From Rhodococcus sp. UNC23MFCrub1.1 (GTDB taxonomy: Bacteria > Actinomycetota > Actinomycetes > Mycobacteriales > Mycobacteriaceae), in contig NZ_JMLQ01000002.1 in assembly GCF_000686025.1 (NCBI RefSeq), positions 62,001-126,000 on the forward strand: a stretch of 64,000 nucleotides of DNA, in the 5' to 3' direction. Within the stretch, counting starts at the first letter, position 1. Each line of letters starts with the position of its first letter. Shown here in pieces: positions 37,051 through 50,605 of the stretch. The notes under the pieces are model-generated. The model made no database searches. It had not been told where the DNA came from and saw only the letters and a program-made list of their open reading frames with translations. The translations under genes were made by a program, and so were the position numbers.

Positions 37051-37110
37051 CACCCCCGATCACTCGTAGCAGCAGAAAACTATCCCTGAGAAGGGGAAAG
37101 GAAGTACGAC

Positions 37111-41067
<3,957 letters not shown>

Positions 41068-41080
41068 AGACGAGCAACGC

Positions 41081-41116
41081 ACGAGCCCCATCCCGCGTCG
41101 GCGGGGTGGGGCTCGT
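41081..41116 (+). terminator. Terminator after rpoC
   Basis: A 16-base stem (41081-41096 with 41101-41116) with one G-U pair, loop GTCG, followed by TCGTTTCTC. It ends the rpoBC unit. Confidence 0.9.
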
Positions 41117-41264
41117 GTCGTTTCTCAGCTGCTCGGCCTGGCGCACCGCGGATCGTCTGGTGCACCCCCCATCGCGGGTGCAGGTGATGAACCGGAGTGC
41201 GGCTGGTGTCGCCGGGCGCACCGCACCGCGATGAGTTCCGGGCCACCGCGGAGTCGGCACCTGT

Positions 41265-41654
41265 ATGACCGAGACTCCCAGCACCATCACGAACATCGGC
41301 GTGGCCATGTTCACCGTTGCCGATCAGGACAAGGCCCTCGACTTCTACACCCGCGTGCTCGGGTTCGAGGTGCGCGGTGACACCCGCTTCGGGCCGAACG
41401 AGGAGTACCGCTGGCTGGAGGTGGCGCCGCCGGGGTCCACTGCGCGGTTGGCGCTGAACCCGCCGATGTACGACACGCCGGGCGGCTCGTCCATCGGTGT
41501 GGAGACGTCGGACGTCCGCGCGGAGCACGCTCGCCTGAGTGCCTTCGACGGGTTCGAGATGGAACCGCTCGGCGGCGACGACGATCCGAACGTGCCGCCG
41601 ATGTTCATGCTGAAGGATCCCGACGGCAACGTCATCACCGTCGTGCAGGCGTGA
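41265..41654 (+). CDS. VOC-family (glyoxalase/bleomycin resistance-like) protein
   Basis: A 129-residue vicinal-oxygen-chelate fold protein with one beta-alpha-beta-beta-beta module repeated: ITNIGVAMFTVADQDKALDF at the start and PPMFMLKDPDGNVITVVQA at the end. The usual metal ligands are partly present, including the C-terminal DPDGN segment. Substrate unknown; such proteins range from glyoxalases to antibiotic-binding proteins. It stands between the rpoC terminator and a convergent membrane-protein gene. Confidence 0.85.
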   Translation: MTETPSTITNIGVAMFTVADQDKALDFYTRVLGFEVRGDTRFGPNEEYRWLEVAPPGSTARLALNPPMYDTPGGSSIGVETSDVRAEHARLSAFDGFEMEPLGGDDDPNVPPMFMLKDPDGNVITVVQA

Positions 41655-41670
41655 TCCGTTCCCTCCCGGC

Positions 41671-41997
41671 TCAGCGCAGAGCGAGGGTCGGGAGGGACAA
41701 GCTCACCAGCATCAGCGCGAACAGCAGCCAGGCGGCGCCCTGCCAGACGGGCCACGTCCCGCCGTGGCGGTAGGAGCGGTAGCCGATCCACAGTGCGCCG
41801 ATCCCACCGAGCAGACAGACACCGGGTACGAGCGCAGCGATCGCGACGCTGGACGCGCCCGCTGCGAGGAACACGGCCACCGCGACGGCAGCGATGCCGA
41901 TCACTGCCCCGTCGTACGTGGCCGCGTGCCGGATCGCGCGCGGATCGCGCCACCGCTTCTCGACGTCGCGTCTGCCCATCTCTCGCTTGTCGTCCAT
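41671..41997 (-). CDS. Small membrane protein of unknown function
   Basis: A 108-residue protein with a charged, Arg-rich N terminus (MDDKREMGRRDVEKRWRDPR) and three predicted membrane helices (about 29-47, 50-73 and 84-104). No family recognised. It starts 99 bases from the divergent phosphatase gene and ends 16 bases from the convergent VOC gene. Confidence 0.65.
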   Translation of the reverse strand: MDDKREMGRRDVEKRWRDPRAIRHAATYDGAVIGIAAVAVAVFLAAGASSVAIAALVPGVCLLGGIGALWIGYRSYRHGGTWPVWQGAAWLLFALMLVSLSLPTLALR

Positions 41998-42096
41998 GTC
42001 GACTGCGTACCCGATTCGGGTGGCTTCAGCGCGAGTCCTCGCGCGCGTCGTCTCCGATCCACACGGAGTTTCCTTTCGAGGGGCACCGTTCGGTCC

Positions 42097-43734
42097 ATGA
42101 GCCGTCGTGATCTCGTCATCGGTGCCGATCGTTCTCTGCGTGCCGGCACCACGCGTCGTTCGTTCCTCACGTGGACCGCACTGGTCGGTGCGCTCGCGAT
42201 GACACCGGAACTGTCGAGCGCGACGGCGCACGCGCAGCCGCAACGCGGCATCCCGGCCGACTACCCGTTCCGCCTCGGCGTCGCGTCGGGCGATCCGCTT
42301 CCGGACTCGGTGGTGCTGTGGACTCGTCTCGCGGTCGACCCACTCGCTCCGGTCGGCGGTATGCGGCCGGGTGTGGTGCCGGTGCGGTGGGAGATCGCCG
42401 AGGACGAACGGTTCGGGCGGACGGTGAGCCAGGGCATCGAACTGGCATCCGATGCGGACGGCTGGTCGGTGCACGTGGACGTGCGGGGTCTGGCTCCGGC
42501 GCGGGAGTACTTCTACCGCTTCATGGTCGGTCCGCACGTGAGCACCGTCGGACGGACGAGGACGGCGCCCGCACCGGGATCACCCCTTGCGTCACTGTCG
42601 TTCGCGTGGGCGTCGTGCCAGAAGTGGGAGGACGGGTTCTACGGCGCCTATGCCGATCTCGCGGCGAGTGACCCGGACGTCGTGTTCTTCCTCGGCGACT
42701 ACATCTACGAGTACGCGATCGAAGGTACAGGCGCCCGCGCGTCGCAGCCACGGCCCGAGTCCGCGGGACGAGAGACGCTGGCACTGAACGACTATCGCGA
42801 TCGGTACGCGCTGTACAAGTCGGATCCCGACCTGGCGTCGGCGCACGCAGCGGCGCCGTGGATCACCACCTTCGACGATCACGAGGTGGACAACAACTGG
42901 GCCGGGGCGATCAGCCAGGATGCCGGCACCGCCGCTCCCGGCGATCCTGCGGGTGATCCGCGGGTGTTCCTCCTGCGCCGCGCCGATGCGTTCAAGGCGT
43001 GGTGGGAGAACACTCCGGTGCGGATGGCCCAGCGACCGACGGGGCCGGATCTGACGGCGTACCGCCGCTTCAGTTTCGGTGACCTGGTGGACTTCTCGGT
43101 GCTCGACACCCGGCAGTACCGCAGCGATCAGGCCAACGGGGACGGCGAACACGCGCAGAACGCGGAGACCGCGGACCCGAGTCGCACCATCACCGGAGCG
43201 GCACAGGAGAAGTGGATCCTCGACGGTTTCGGGTCCGGTGCCACGTGGAAGTTCCTCGCACACCAGACGGTGATCTCCGACCTGGCCCGCATCAGCGACG
43301 GCGAGCGGAAGGTCGGGATGGACCCGTGGAGTGGGTACGAGGCGTCACGGCACCGCATCCTCGACGGCGCCCGCGACCGGGGGATCACCCTCGCGTCCAT
43401 CGTGGGCGACATCCACCGCACCATCGTGTCGGAACTGCGCCGCGACTATCAGGACGACTCCGCCCCGGTGGTCGGAGTCGAGATCGCGTCGACATCCATC
43501 GCGTCGGGCAAGGACGGTGCGGACGTCGACACGGCCGGTGCGGACATCGCGGCGGCGTCACCGCACGTCAAGTTCGGCAATGCCCGACGCGGTTACCTGC
43601 GTGCGACGCTGACGCCGACGGAGTGGCGCTCCGAGGTCCGGGTCCTGGACGCGATCTCGGTTCCCGGCGCGCCGGTTCGCACGGCAGCGACCGTGACGGT
43701 GCCGGAGGGTCGGCCGGAGATCGGCCTGGCCTAG
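42097..43734 (+). CDS. phoD: PhoD-family alkaline phosphatase, Tat-exported
   Basis: A 545-residue phosphodiesterase/alkaline phosphatase that releases phosphate outside the cell. The N terminus carries the twin-arginine motif TTRRSFLTW and a signal ending ATAHAQ, so it folds before Tat export. The N-terminal PhoD domain is followed by the metal-binding core: FLGDYIYEYA, TFDDHEVDNNWAG and VGDIHRTI, matching calcium/iron sites of PhoD. The GAGGGG upstream of ATG 42097 is rather far. Its TAG shares bases with the stop of the convergent GMC gene (CTAG). Confidence 0.92.
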   Translation: MSRRDLVIGADRSLRAGTTRRSFLTWTALVGALAMTPELSSATAHAQPQRGIPADYPFRLGVASGDPLPDSVVLWTRLAVDPLAPVGGMRPGVVPVRWEIAEDERFGRTVSQGIELASDADGWSVHVDVRGLAPAREYFYRFMVGPHVSTVGRTRTAPAPGSPLASLSFAWASCQKWEDGFYGAYADLAASDPDVVFFLGDYIYEYAIEGTGARASQPRPESAGRETLALNDYRDRYALYKSDPDLASAHAAAPWITTFDDHEVDNNWAGAISQDAGTAAPGDPAGDPRVFLLRRADAFKAWWENTPVRMAQRPTGPDLTAYRRFSFGDLVDFSVLDTRQYRSDQANGDGEHAQNAETADPSRTITGAAQEKWILDGFGSGATWKFLAHQTVISDLARISDGERKVGMDPWSGYEASRHRILDGARDRGITLASIVGDIHRTIVSELRRDYQDDSAPVVGVEIASTSIASGKDGADVDTAGADIAAASPHVKFGNARRGYLRATLTPTEWRSEVRVLDAISVPGAPVRTAATVTVPEGRPEIGLA

Positions 43735-45368
43735 CCTCCGGCAGCGATGACGGCTGCGATGTTGCGCTCGGCGAGCGCGGTGATGGTGAGAGACGGGTTG
43801 GCCGCACCCGTGCTGCCGGGAACGAGAGCTCCGTCCATGACGTACAGGCCGGGGTGCCCCTTCACTCGTCCGTACGCATCGGTGACGTCGCCCAGGACCG
43901 CACCGCCGAGGGGGTGCGCGGTGAACGTGTCGTCGACGTCGCGAGTGAACGGCTCGGCGGAGACGACGGTGCGGCCTGCTTGTGCCATCCGGTTCTGCAC
44001 CGCGCGCAGTGCCTCGACGGTGTCGCGGCTGCCGCCCTTGGGCCAGGTCAAGCTCATTCCGTCGGTCGCACGGTCGTAGCGGAAATCGGCCCGCAGCGGG
44101 TCGATGGTCATACCGAGCGATCCGAGGAAACCCATCTCGGTGGGAACGCCCGGGACGTACCAGTTCTCGACGCTGAGTGGCATGCCCGTGTCGTCGACGA
44201 TGCGCGAGGCGCACGGCGCCCCCTGCGGTCCACCGCCGATGGGGCCGAGCGAGCGCGTCATGAAGGCGTCGCCGTTGGTGCCCCATCCGCGTCCGACGAA
44301 CTCGTTGAGCTCGGGAAGCGCGCCGGTGGCCTGCGCGCGGACCAGCAGTTCGGTGGTGCCGATGGAGCCGGCGCCGAGGATCAGCGAGTCGCAGGTCAGC
44401 GTGCGCGTCTCGAGTGCGTTGCCCTCGGGATCGAGGCGCCGCACCTCCACGCGGTAGCGGCCGCCGCTCTCGGTACCGATGGCGACGACCTCGTGGCTGT
44501 GACACACCACGGCGTTGCCCGTGGCCTCGGCCTGCGGGATGTAGTTCTGCGTCAGGTCGTGCTTCGCGCCGTTGGAGTTGCCGAACGTGCTGCAGCCGAC
44601 GGTGGCGGACGGCCGGGACCGACCCGACATCTCGTCACGCAGCACGTTCCAGTTCCAGCCTCCGTCGACGCGCTGCGGGTCGAAACCGGCGCGGCGGGCG
44701 TGGTCGTCCCACGTCCTGGAGTGGGCGAACCCGGGGGAGGCGTAGATGTCGTCGGGCATGGTCGACGGCCGGAGCACCGAGCGAGCCTTGGGGTACCACT
44801 GCGACGCCATCTCGTCGTAGTCCACGCGGCCACCGAACGAGAGATCGAAGAAGCGCTTGTCCGGGGCGATGCTGACGCCGGTGTAGACGACGGAGCCGCC
44901 GCCCACCGCGGCTGCACGCCACACCGACAGGTTCTCGTAGCGCGTGGTGTCGAGGACGCCGTTGAACCAGTCGACGGGCCCGACAGGCATGCCGGTGAGG
45001 TTGGTGAACGAGCGCTGATGCCACAGGCCGCGCCCGTCGGCCGTCATGTCGGCGGTGAAGATGTCGCGGAACGGATCGCGCGGCCAGCGGAGTCCTCGTT
45101 CGAGCACGGTGACCGACGTACCGGCCTGCGCGAGCCGCAACGCCGCGGCGCTGGCTCCGAAGCCCGATCCGATGACGAGGGCGGGTGAGTGGTTCGGTGG
45201 ACGCGGAGGGTCGGCGAACAGTTCGGGAAGGAGGTTCCGGATCGAGGGGACGCCGAGCGGGAGTGCGGACGCCGTCGACCGGGTGATCGCGGGCGGGACC
45301 GCGAGACCCACCATTCCTGCTGCGGCCAGTTGCAGCAGTTGCCTGCGCTTCACGTGCACACCCACCAT
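43731..45368 (-). CDS. Cholesterol-oxidase-like GMC flavoprotein, Tat-exported
   Basis: A 545-residue GMC oxidoreductase. The N terminus has KRRQLLQLAAAG, a Tat signal. The FAD loop is GSGFGA (67-72). The C terminus matches class I cholesterol oxidase: HPLGGAVLGDVTDAYGR with His485 and TGAANPSLTITALAERN with Asn524, in the places of the active-site His and Asn. It should oxidise a 3-beta-hydroxysterol or a related alcohol outside the cell. The start could be ATG 45368 or GTG 45353. The stop overlaps the phoD stop (shared CTAG). Confidence 0.87.
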   Translation of the reverse strand: MVGVHVKRRQLLQLAAAGMVGLAVPPAITRSTASALPLGVPSIRNLLPELFADPPRPPNHSPALVIGSGFGASAAALRLAQAGTSVTVLERGLRWPRDPFRDIFTADMTADGRGLWHQRSFTNLTGMPVGPVDWFNGVLDTTRYENLSVWRAAAVGGGSVVYTGVSIAPDKRFFDLSFGGRVDYDEMASQWYPKARSVLRPSTMPDDIYASPGFAHSRTWDDHARRAGFDPQRVDGGWNWNVLRDEMSGRSRPSATVGCSTFGNSNGAKHDLTQNYIPQAEATGNAVVCHSHEVVAIGTESGGRYRVEVRRLDPEGNALETRTLTCDSLILGAGSIGTTELLVRAQATGALPELNEFVGRGWGTNGDAFMTRSLGPIGGGPQGAPCASRIVDDTGMPLSVENWYVPGVPTEMGFLGSLGMTIDPLRADFRYDRATDGMSLTWPKGGSRDTVEALRAVQNRMAQAGRTVVSAEPFTRDVDDTFTAHPLGGAVLGDVTDAYGRVKGHPGLYVMDGALVPGSTGAANPSLTITALAERNIAAVIAAGG

Positions 45369-45519
45369 CGATCGAGAACAGTCGAACGGTCAGTGTCCCG
45401 TGAATGGTGCAGGTGATGGAACCACTCGACCGGATTGTGTGACTGTTACCAATCTCTGTGCCGGTTTCTCGGGCGGTTCGGGGTGGAACAGGGCGACTCC
45501 CGCGAGGGTTGTGCAGAGT

Positions 45520-46482
45520 ATGCGTCTGTCCCTTCTCGATCGCTCCCGTACTCGCACCGATCGGTCTGCCGCCGCCGCGGTGTCGGACACGATCGAGCGT
45601 GCGCGGTGGGCCGAGGCTGCGGGTTACGAGCGGTTCTGGGTGGCCGAGCATCACGCCGTACCCGGCATCGCGAGCGGCTCACCCGCGGTGCTGCTCGCGG
45701 CGATCGGCGCGGCGACGTCGCGGATTCGGCTGGGGTCGGGCGGCGTCATGCTGCCGAACCACTCGCCCATCGTCGTCGCGGAGCAGTTCGCGTTGCTCGA
45801 CGCGCTGTGTCCCGGCCGGGTCGACCTCGGTGTCGGCCGGTCGCTGGGGTTCACGCCGCCGGTGCGCAAGGTCCTGCGGGCGGACACCGAGGACGCCGAG
45901 CGCTTCGCCGACGACCTCGCGGATCTGCAGGACTTCCTGCTCGGAACCGGCCCGGTGACCGTGCAGCCCGCGCCCGAGCGACTGATCCCGATCCACGTTC
46001 TCGCGACGGGTCACGGGCTGGCGATCGCCGCGCAGCGCGGGCTTCCCGTCGTGGTGGGCGGTCCGATGCTGTCGGGGGACCTGGCTCCGCTGGAGGCGTA
46101 TCGACACGAGTTCGTTCCCTCGGCCTTCGCGGCGCAGCCGTCCGTGACGGTGTCGCTCGACGTCCTGGTCGCCGACACCGACGCCGAGGCCCGCCGTCTC
46201 GCCATGGCGGAGGCCGTGGCCATGGCGGACTCCCGCCGGACCGGGGAGTTCCCACCGTTGCGGGCGGTCACCGAGATGCCCGACGGACTCACCCCGCGGG
46301 CCCGGGAGTCGGCCCAGCGCTCCCTCGACGGCAGCGTGCACGGCAGTCCGGCGACGGTGGGTCGCCGACTCGAGGACCTCGTCGACCGCACCGGCGCCGA
46401 CGAGATTCTGTCCTCGGCATCGACGTTCGACCGTGACGCTCTGCGTGCGTCCGACGAGGCGTTGGCCGCACTGCTGCGCTGA
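45520..46482 (+). CDS. LLM-class luciferase-like flavin-dependent oxidoreductase (MsnO8-like)
   Basis: A 320-residue TIM-barrel oxidoreductase of the bacterial luciferase family. Hallmarks: MRLSLLDRS at the first strand, ERARWAEAAGYERFWVAEHH, GSGGVMLPNHSPIVVAEQFA and RVDLGVGRS. It may use FMN or F420; mycobacterial relatives use either. The ATG at 45520 has a modest GAGGG upstream. It diverges from the GMC gene and ends 4 bases before the convergent EEP gene. Confidence 0.87.
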   Translation: MRLSLLDRSRTRTDRSAAAAVSDTIERARWAEAAGYERFWVAEHHAVPGIASGSPAVLLAAIGAATSRIRLGSGGVMLPNHSPIVVAEQFALLDALCPGRVDLGVGRSLGFTPPVRKVLRADTEDAERFADDLADLQDFLLGTGPVTVQPAPERLIPIHVLATGHGLAIAAQRGLPVVVGGPMLSGDLAPLEAYRHEFVPSAFAAQPSVTVSLDVLVADTDAEARRLAMAEAVAMADSRRTGEFPPLRAVTEMPDGLTPRARESAQRSLDGSVHGSPATVGRRLEDLVDRTGADEILSSASTFDRDALRASDEALAALLR

Positions 46483-46486
46483 CGGG

Positions 46487-47578
46487 TCAGACCTGCAGGT
46501 CCACCCACACCAGTCTGTGATCGCTGGCCGACAGCAACTCGGCGCCCGGCTCGCCGGGCGCGGGCCAGAAGACCCCCGACCCTTTGACCGTCAGATCGGT
46601 GCTCGGCAGGACGTAGTCCACCCGCAGATCACCCGGCACGGGATCGGCGAAGTCCGCCGTGTCGGTGCCGGCGGTCGGCGAGGTGGGCGCCGGGTCCTGC
46701 AGCGCCGGGCTGTCGAGCAGTTGCGCGATGGCGCCCGGATAGGAGTCCCCGTCGACCGGATCGCTGTTCTGGTCCCCCAACACCACGAACGAGGAACCGT
46801 TCGGCAGGCCGCCGGCGAGTCCGGTGTCGTCGACGAGGTAGTCGGCGCCGGCGATGTAGTCCGCGGTGAGCCGGATCTCGTCGTGATTGCGTCGGCCGTT
46901 GCGGTCCTCGGGCCCGTCGAAGGAGGGCGGCGTGGGGTGCGAGACGAGCAGGTGGATCACCCGCCCGTCGATGTCCACGGGCACGTCCCAGTGCGATTTG
47001 CTCGACAGGCGCAGGGCGTCCGAGTTCGCGCCGTAGTACTCGCGCGGCAGCAGGTTGTCGGGCATGTCGGCCCAGCGGAAGGTCTGGAACGTGCGGACCG
47101 CGGCGGCGTCGAGTGGGAACTTCGAGAGGACGACCATGCCGTACTGGCCGGGGAACTGCCCGAAGCCCCATGTGTCGTTCGGTCCGTCGGACCGCCCGTC
47201 CCCGTCGAGGTCGAGCCCGGACGGCTCGCCGGTATTGACGGGCGCCGTGTACGCGAACGGGTAGTCGATCGGTGCGTCGCCGACGGCGAGGTAGTTGTCG
47301 CGGAAGAGGTCGACGGCGCCGTCGGAGTAGTCGAACTCGTTGAGCAGCAGCATGTCCGGGGCGTTGTGCTGGACCACGTCGGCCACCGACCGGATCTGCG
47401 GATCCGTTCCGGACCGCAGTGCGGCGACCAGATCGCCGGCGGCGGGGCGGTTCATGCTGGCGTTGTACGTCGCGACGCGGACGGTGCGCGGGTCACCGGG
47501 CGGCTCGTCGGCGGCAGGCGCGCTGCAGGCGGTGATCGTCAGGACGGACGCGGCGAGAAGCACGCGGGTGAGTCGCAT
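46487..47578 (-). CDS. Lipoprotein of the endonuclease/exonuclease/phosphatase (EEP) superfamily
   Basis: A 363-residue surface lipoprotein. Residues 1-17 form a signal with lipobox ITAC, so Cys18 would be lipidated. The EEP core has RVATYNASMN at the first strand, LLLNEFDYS with the metal Glu, VVLGDQNSD with the DxN pair, and SDHRLVWVDL at the end, where Asp and His complete the site. Substrate is unknown; EEP enzymes cut DNA, phospholipids or phosphoinositides. Confidence 0.87.
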   Translation of the reverse strand: MRLTRVLLAASVLTITACSAPAADEPPGDPRTVRVATYNASMNRPAAGDLVAALRSGTDPQIRSVADVVQHNAPDMLLLNEFDYSDGAVDLFRDNYLAVGDAPIDYPFAYTAPVNTGEPSGLDLDGDGRSDGPNDTWGFGQFPGQYGMVVLSKFPLDAAAVRTFQTFRWADMPDNLLPREYYGANSDALRLSSKSHWDVPVDIDGRVIHLLVSHPTPPSFDGPEDRNGRRNHDEIRLTADYIAGADYLVDDTGLAGGLPNGSSFVVLGDQNSDPVDGDSYPGAIAQLLDSPALQDPAPTSPTAGTDTADFADPVPGDLRVDYVLPSTDLTVKGSGVFWPAPGEPGAELLSASDHRLVWVDLQV

Positions 47579-47642
47579 GGTGCGGGACGCTATCGCGCCG
47601 CCCTGACAGACGGGCGAACACGAGGGGGCGGGCAGGGGCGCG

Positions 47643-48992
47643 TCAGGCCACGCCGTCCAGCACCCGCTGCGCGTCCGGCGACACGTACGGGTAGGCGCAG
47701 AGGGCGAGCACGCCCCCGATCAGCAGCAGGGGCAGCAGCGGGACCATGCCGGTGGTGAGGGAGCCGTACGCGTCGGACACCGCGCCGACGAGGAGCGGTC
47801 CGACGGCGCCGCCCACGGTCGCGGCGATCTGCAGCAGTCCGTAACCCAGTCCGCGGTCGCGCGGGGCGAGCACGTCGGCGACGCACGAGGTGAGCGTGGG
47901 GATCGCCCAGGCGGTGAAGAAGCCGAACACGGTGAGCAGCACGGTGAAGGGCAGCCAGCTCTCGGAGGCCAACGCCCCGGCCATGGCCGCGGTGCCCAGC
48001 AGGATTCCGGTGCCGCCCACCAGGACGCGCCACTGCGACGGCGTCGAGAACAGGGTTCGCCGGGTGAGCAGGGATCCGACGAGCGTGCCGCCGACGATGC
48101 CGATCAGTGTCAGACCACCGCCCGCGGACGCGGCGGCCGCTTCGCCGAGGCCGAATCGGCGTTGCAACAGGCTGGGCACCCAGAACGTCAGGCCACCGAC
48201 CGCGAGGCTCATGACGGTGAGCGCGCCGCCGGTGAACCACAGCGTCCGGATCGGTGCGACGCGGCGGAGTTGGACCGGCATCGGGTCGGTGGTGGCCTCC
48301 GGCGCAGGCGTGTCCGCGCTGCCCGCGGCCAGTCTGTCGGCGTACCCCCGTTCGGGCTCGCGCACGCGTGACATCAGGACGGCGACCACCACACCGGGAA
48401 TCGCCATGACGAGGAAGGCGCCGCGCCACCCGAGCCACTCGGCGAGCACGCCACCCAGCACGATGCCGGCGCCGCCGAGGTAGGCCGCGGTCCGCCACCA
48501 CCCGAAGGCCGTCGGGCGGGTCGCGGGTGGGTGGAAGTCGGCGAGCATGCTGGCGCTGGCCGGGTTGTCGATGGCCTCGGCGGCGGCGAGGCCCATGCGC
48601 ACCAGGTAGAAGACGGCGAAGGTGGGAGCGAGCGCGGAACCGACCGTCGCCAGGGCCCACAGGAACACGACGACGGTGATGATGCGGCCGCGGTCGTGGC
48701 GATCGGCGAGGTAGGCGGCGGGCATCGCGAGGAGGCCCGCGGCGACGGCGGCCGCGGTGGGGATGGAACCGGCCGCCGTGTCGCCGAACCCGAACTCCGC
48801 CTGCAGCTGCGGCAGCACGGCGGCGACCAGGCTGAACTCGATGCGGTCTACGAGGGAGACCAGCACCAGCACGATCGCGGGTCCCCACCCGTACGGGAGG
48901 GTGAGGGAGTCGCGCCGCGCCCCGATCGTGCGCCACCGCGGTGCCCGCGTCGCCGCCGCACCCCGCTCGGTCCGATTCTCGGTCTCCGTCAC
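47643..48992 (-). CDS. MFS transporter (12-helix, spinster/sugar-phosphate-like)
   Basis: A 449-residue transporter with about 12 helices. It has YLADRHDRGRIITV as motif A, WWRTAAYLGGAGIVLGG and GWRGAFLVMAIPG. The GTG at 48992 is chosen because GGGGG lies 6 bases upstream; earlier frames run into the palindromic repeat. The substrate is unknown. The gene is downstream of the VOC gene and repeat copy 2. Confidence 0.87.
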   Translation of the reverse strand: MTETENRTERGAAATRAPRWRTIGARRDSLTLPYGWGPAIVLVLVSLVDRIEFSLVAAVLPQLQAEFGFGDTAAGSIPTAAAVAAGLLAMPAAYLADRHDRGRIITVVVFLWALATVGSALAPTFAVFYLVRMGLAAAEAIDNPASASMLADFHPPATRPTAFGWWRTAAYLGGAGIVLGGVLAEWLGWRGAFLVMAIPGVVVAVLMSRVREPERGYADRLAAGSADTPAPEATTDPMPVQLRRVAPIRTLWFTGGALTVMSLAVGGLTFWVPSLLQRRFGLGEAAAASAGGGLTLIGIVGGTLVGSLLTRRTLFSTPSQWRVLVGGTGILLGTAAMAGALASESWLPFTVLLTVFGFFTAWAIPTLTSCVADVLAPRDRGLGYGLLQIAATVGGAVGPLLVGAVSDAYGSLTTGMVPLLPLLLIGGVLALCAYPYVSPDAQRVLDGVA

Positions 48993-49120
48993 TGCCGCCC
49001 CCGTCCGACCGGCGCGCCTGCCGATTCGGGCGCAGCCTATTCCGGCGAAACGCCCGGGTGCCGTCGTCGGGAGAAGCTTGGGCGGACCCACCATCGGGCC
49101 CGCCCGGACCCTTGCTCCGT

Positions 49121-49174
49121 CACCCCCGTGCGCCTTTTGCGTATCCCTGGATGCGCGAAAGGCGCACGGGGGCG
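49121..49174. repeat. Long palindromic intergenic repeat, copy 2
   Basis: Arms 49121-49141 and 49154-49174 pair nearly completely around the loop TATCCCTGGATG. The sequence matches copy 1 at 8366-8431 in both arms and loop (shared core GTGCGCC-TTT-GCGTA and GGATGCGC). It ends one base before the VOC stop codon on the minus strand, so it lies right after that gene and probably terminates it. Confidence 0.78.
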
Positions 49175-49558
49175 TCAGCCCACCGGCAGTTGCTGCACCG
49201 CCCACCTGTTGCCGTCCGGGTCGGCGAAGTACGTGAACAACCCCCAGCCCTCGTCCTTCACCGGGGTGGCCTCGACGCCGGCGGACAGCAGCATCTCGTA
49301 CGCGGCCTGCGCGTCCTGCACGACGACGAGCATGCCCTCGACGGATCCGGGTGCGGCGGAGGTGATGTTCTTCCCGATCGCGATCGAGCACGCGGAACCG
49401 GGTGGGGTCAGCTGCACGTAGCGCATGTCAGGGAACGGACTCGCGTCGTGGTCTGCGTGGAAGCCGATGCGCGTGTAGAACTCCTTCGCGCGGTCCACGT
49501 CGGTGACGGGCAGCATGACGAGCTGGATCTCCATGGTGAGCTGGTGCGTGGCGGTCAT
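49175..49558 (-). CDS. VOC-family (glyoxalase-like) protein
   Basis: A 127-residue VOC-fold protein unrelated in detail to the one at 41265. It has QLVMLPVTDVDRAKEFYTRI at the start and FTYFADPDGNRWAVQQLP at the end. GAGGAGAGG lies just upstream of ATG 49558, a very strong site. The palindromic repeat follows the stop directly. Substrate unknown. Confidence 0.87.
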   Translation of the reverse strand: MTATHQLTMEIQLVMLPVTDVDRAKEFYTRIGFHADHDASPFPDMRYVQLTPPGSACSIAIGKNITSAAPGSVEGMLVVVQDAQAAYEMLLSAGVEATPVKDEGWGLFTYFADPDGNRWAVQQLPVG

Positions 49559-49711
49559 GGTCGGCCTCTCCTCGTGTCGGATGATGACCGAGATTCTGCT
49601 CCCGATCGAGGACGATCACGGTCCGCAATGCGCCGCCGATTCCGAGGAACAGTAGGTGTCATCTCCGGTCACAGGTACGGTGACCGGACATTCGTCGTCA
49701 GGAGGACTCAC

Positions 49712-50605
49712 ATGGTCAGCGTGCGCAACAAGGTCGTGCTCATCACCGGCGCGGGCCGCGGTATCGGCGAGGCGACGGCGCGGGCTCTCGCGGCCAAGGG
49801 CGCGAAGCTGGTGCTGACCGACGTGGACGAGGCGCCTCTGACGGCACTCGTGGCCGATCTGGGCGACGTCGCCGTGGGGGTGCGCGCCGACGTACGGGAT
49901 CTGGCGGACATGCAGGCCGCCGTGGACGCGGGCATCGCGCGATTCGGAGGCATCGACGTGGTCCTCGCGAACGCCGGCATCTCGAGCTACGGGTCGGTGC
50001 TCAACGTCGATCCGGAGACGTTCAAGCGCGTGATCGACATCAACACCACGGGCGTCTTCCACACCGTCCGCGCGGCGCTGCCCTCGCTCATCGAGCGCAA
50101 GGGCTACGTGCTCGTCGTGTCCTCGCTCGCCGCCTTCACCGCCTGCCCCGGACTCGCGTCGTACAACGCGAGCAAGGCGGGAGCCGAACACTTCGCCAAC
50201 GCCCTGCGCCTCGAGGTGAAGTACCAGGGTGTGGACGTCGGCTCCGCCCACATGGCGTGGATCGACACTCCACTGGTGCAGGACGCCAAGTCCGACCTCA
50301 CCGCGTTCCAGGATCTGCTGTCCGTGCTGCCCTGGCCGCTCGGCCGCACCCTGCCGGTCGAGGCGTGTGTCGATGCCTTCGTCCGCGCGGTGGAGCGGCG
50401 GTCACGCCGGGTCTACGTTCCCGGCATCGTGGGCGGCATCGGGTGGGTGCGCTCCGTGCTCACCACTCGGCTCGGTGAGGCCACGACGCTGCGCCACGTG
50501 CCGCGCATCCTGCCGAAGATGGACGCCGAGGTGAAGGCGCTGGGTCGCTCGGAGAGCGCGCGCAATCGTGCTGTGGTGGAGGGTCAGTCGACGCGGAGCG
50601 CGTGA
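49712..50605 (+). CDS. Classical short-chain dehydrogenase/reductase
   Basis: A 297-residue NAD(P)-dependent SDR. Cofactor motif TGAGRGIG, structural NAG in LANAGISSYG, and active site Ser in VSSLAAF with YNASK. The C-terminal extension (about 250-297) is longer than in minimal SDRs. AGGAGG at 49700-49705 supports ATG 49712. Its end overlaps the convergent sixA gene by 22 bases. Substrate unknown. Confidence 0.9.
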   Translation: MVSVRNKVVLITGAGRGIGEATARALAAKGAKLVLTDVDEAPLTALVADLGDVAVGVRADVRDLADMQAAVDAGIARFGGIDVVLANAGISSYGSVLNVDPETFKRVIDINTTGVFHTVRAALPSLIERKGYVLVVSSLAAFTACPGLASYNASKAGAEHFANALRLEVKYQGVDVGSAHMAWIDTPLVQDAKSDLTAFQDLLSVLPWPLGRTLPVEACVDAFVRAVERRSRRVYVPGIVGGIGWVRSVLTTRLGEATTLRHVPRILPKMDAEVKALGRSESARNRAVVEGQSTRSA

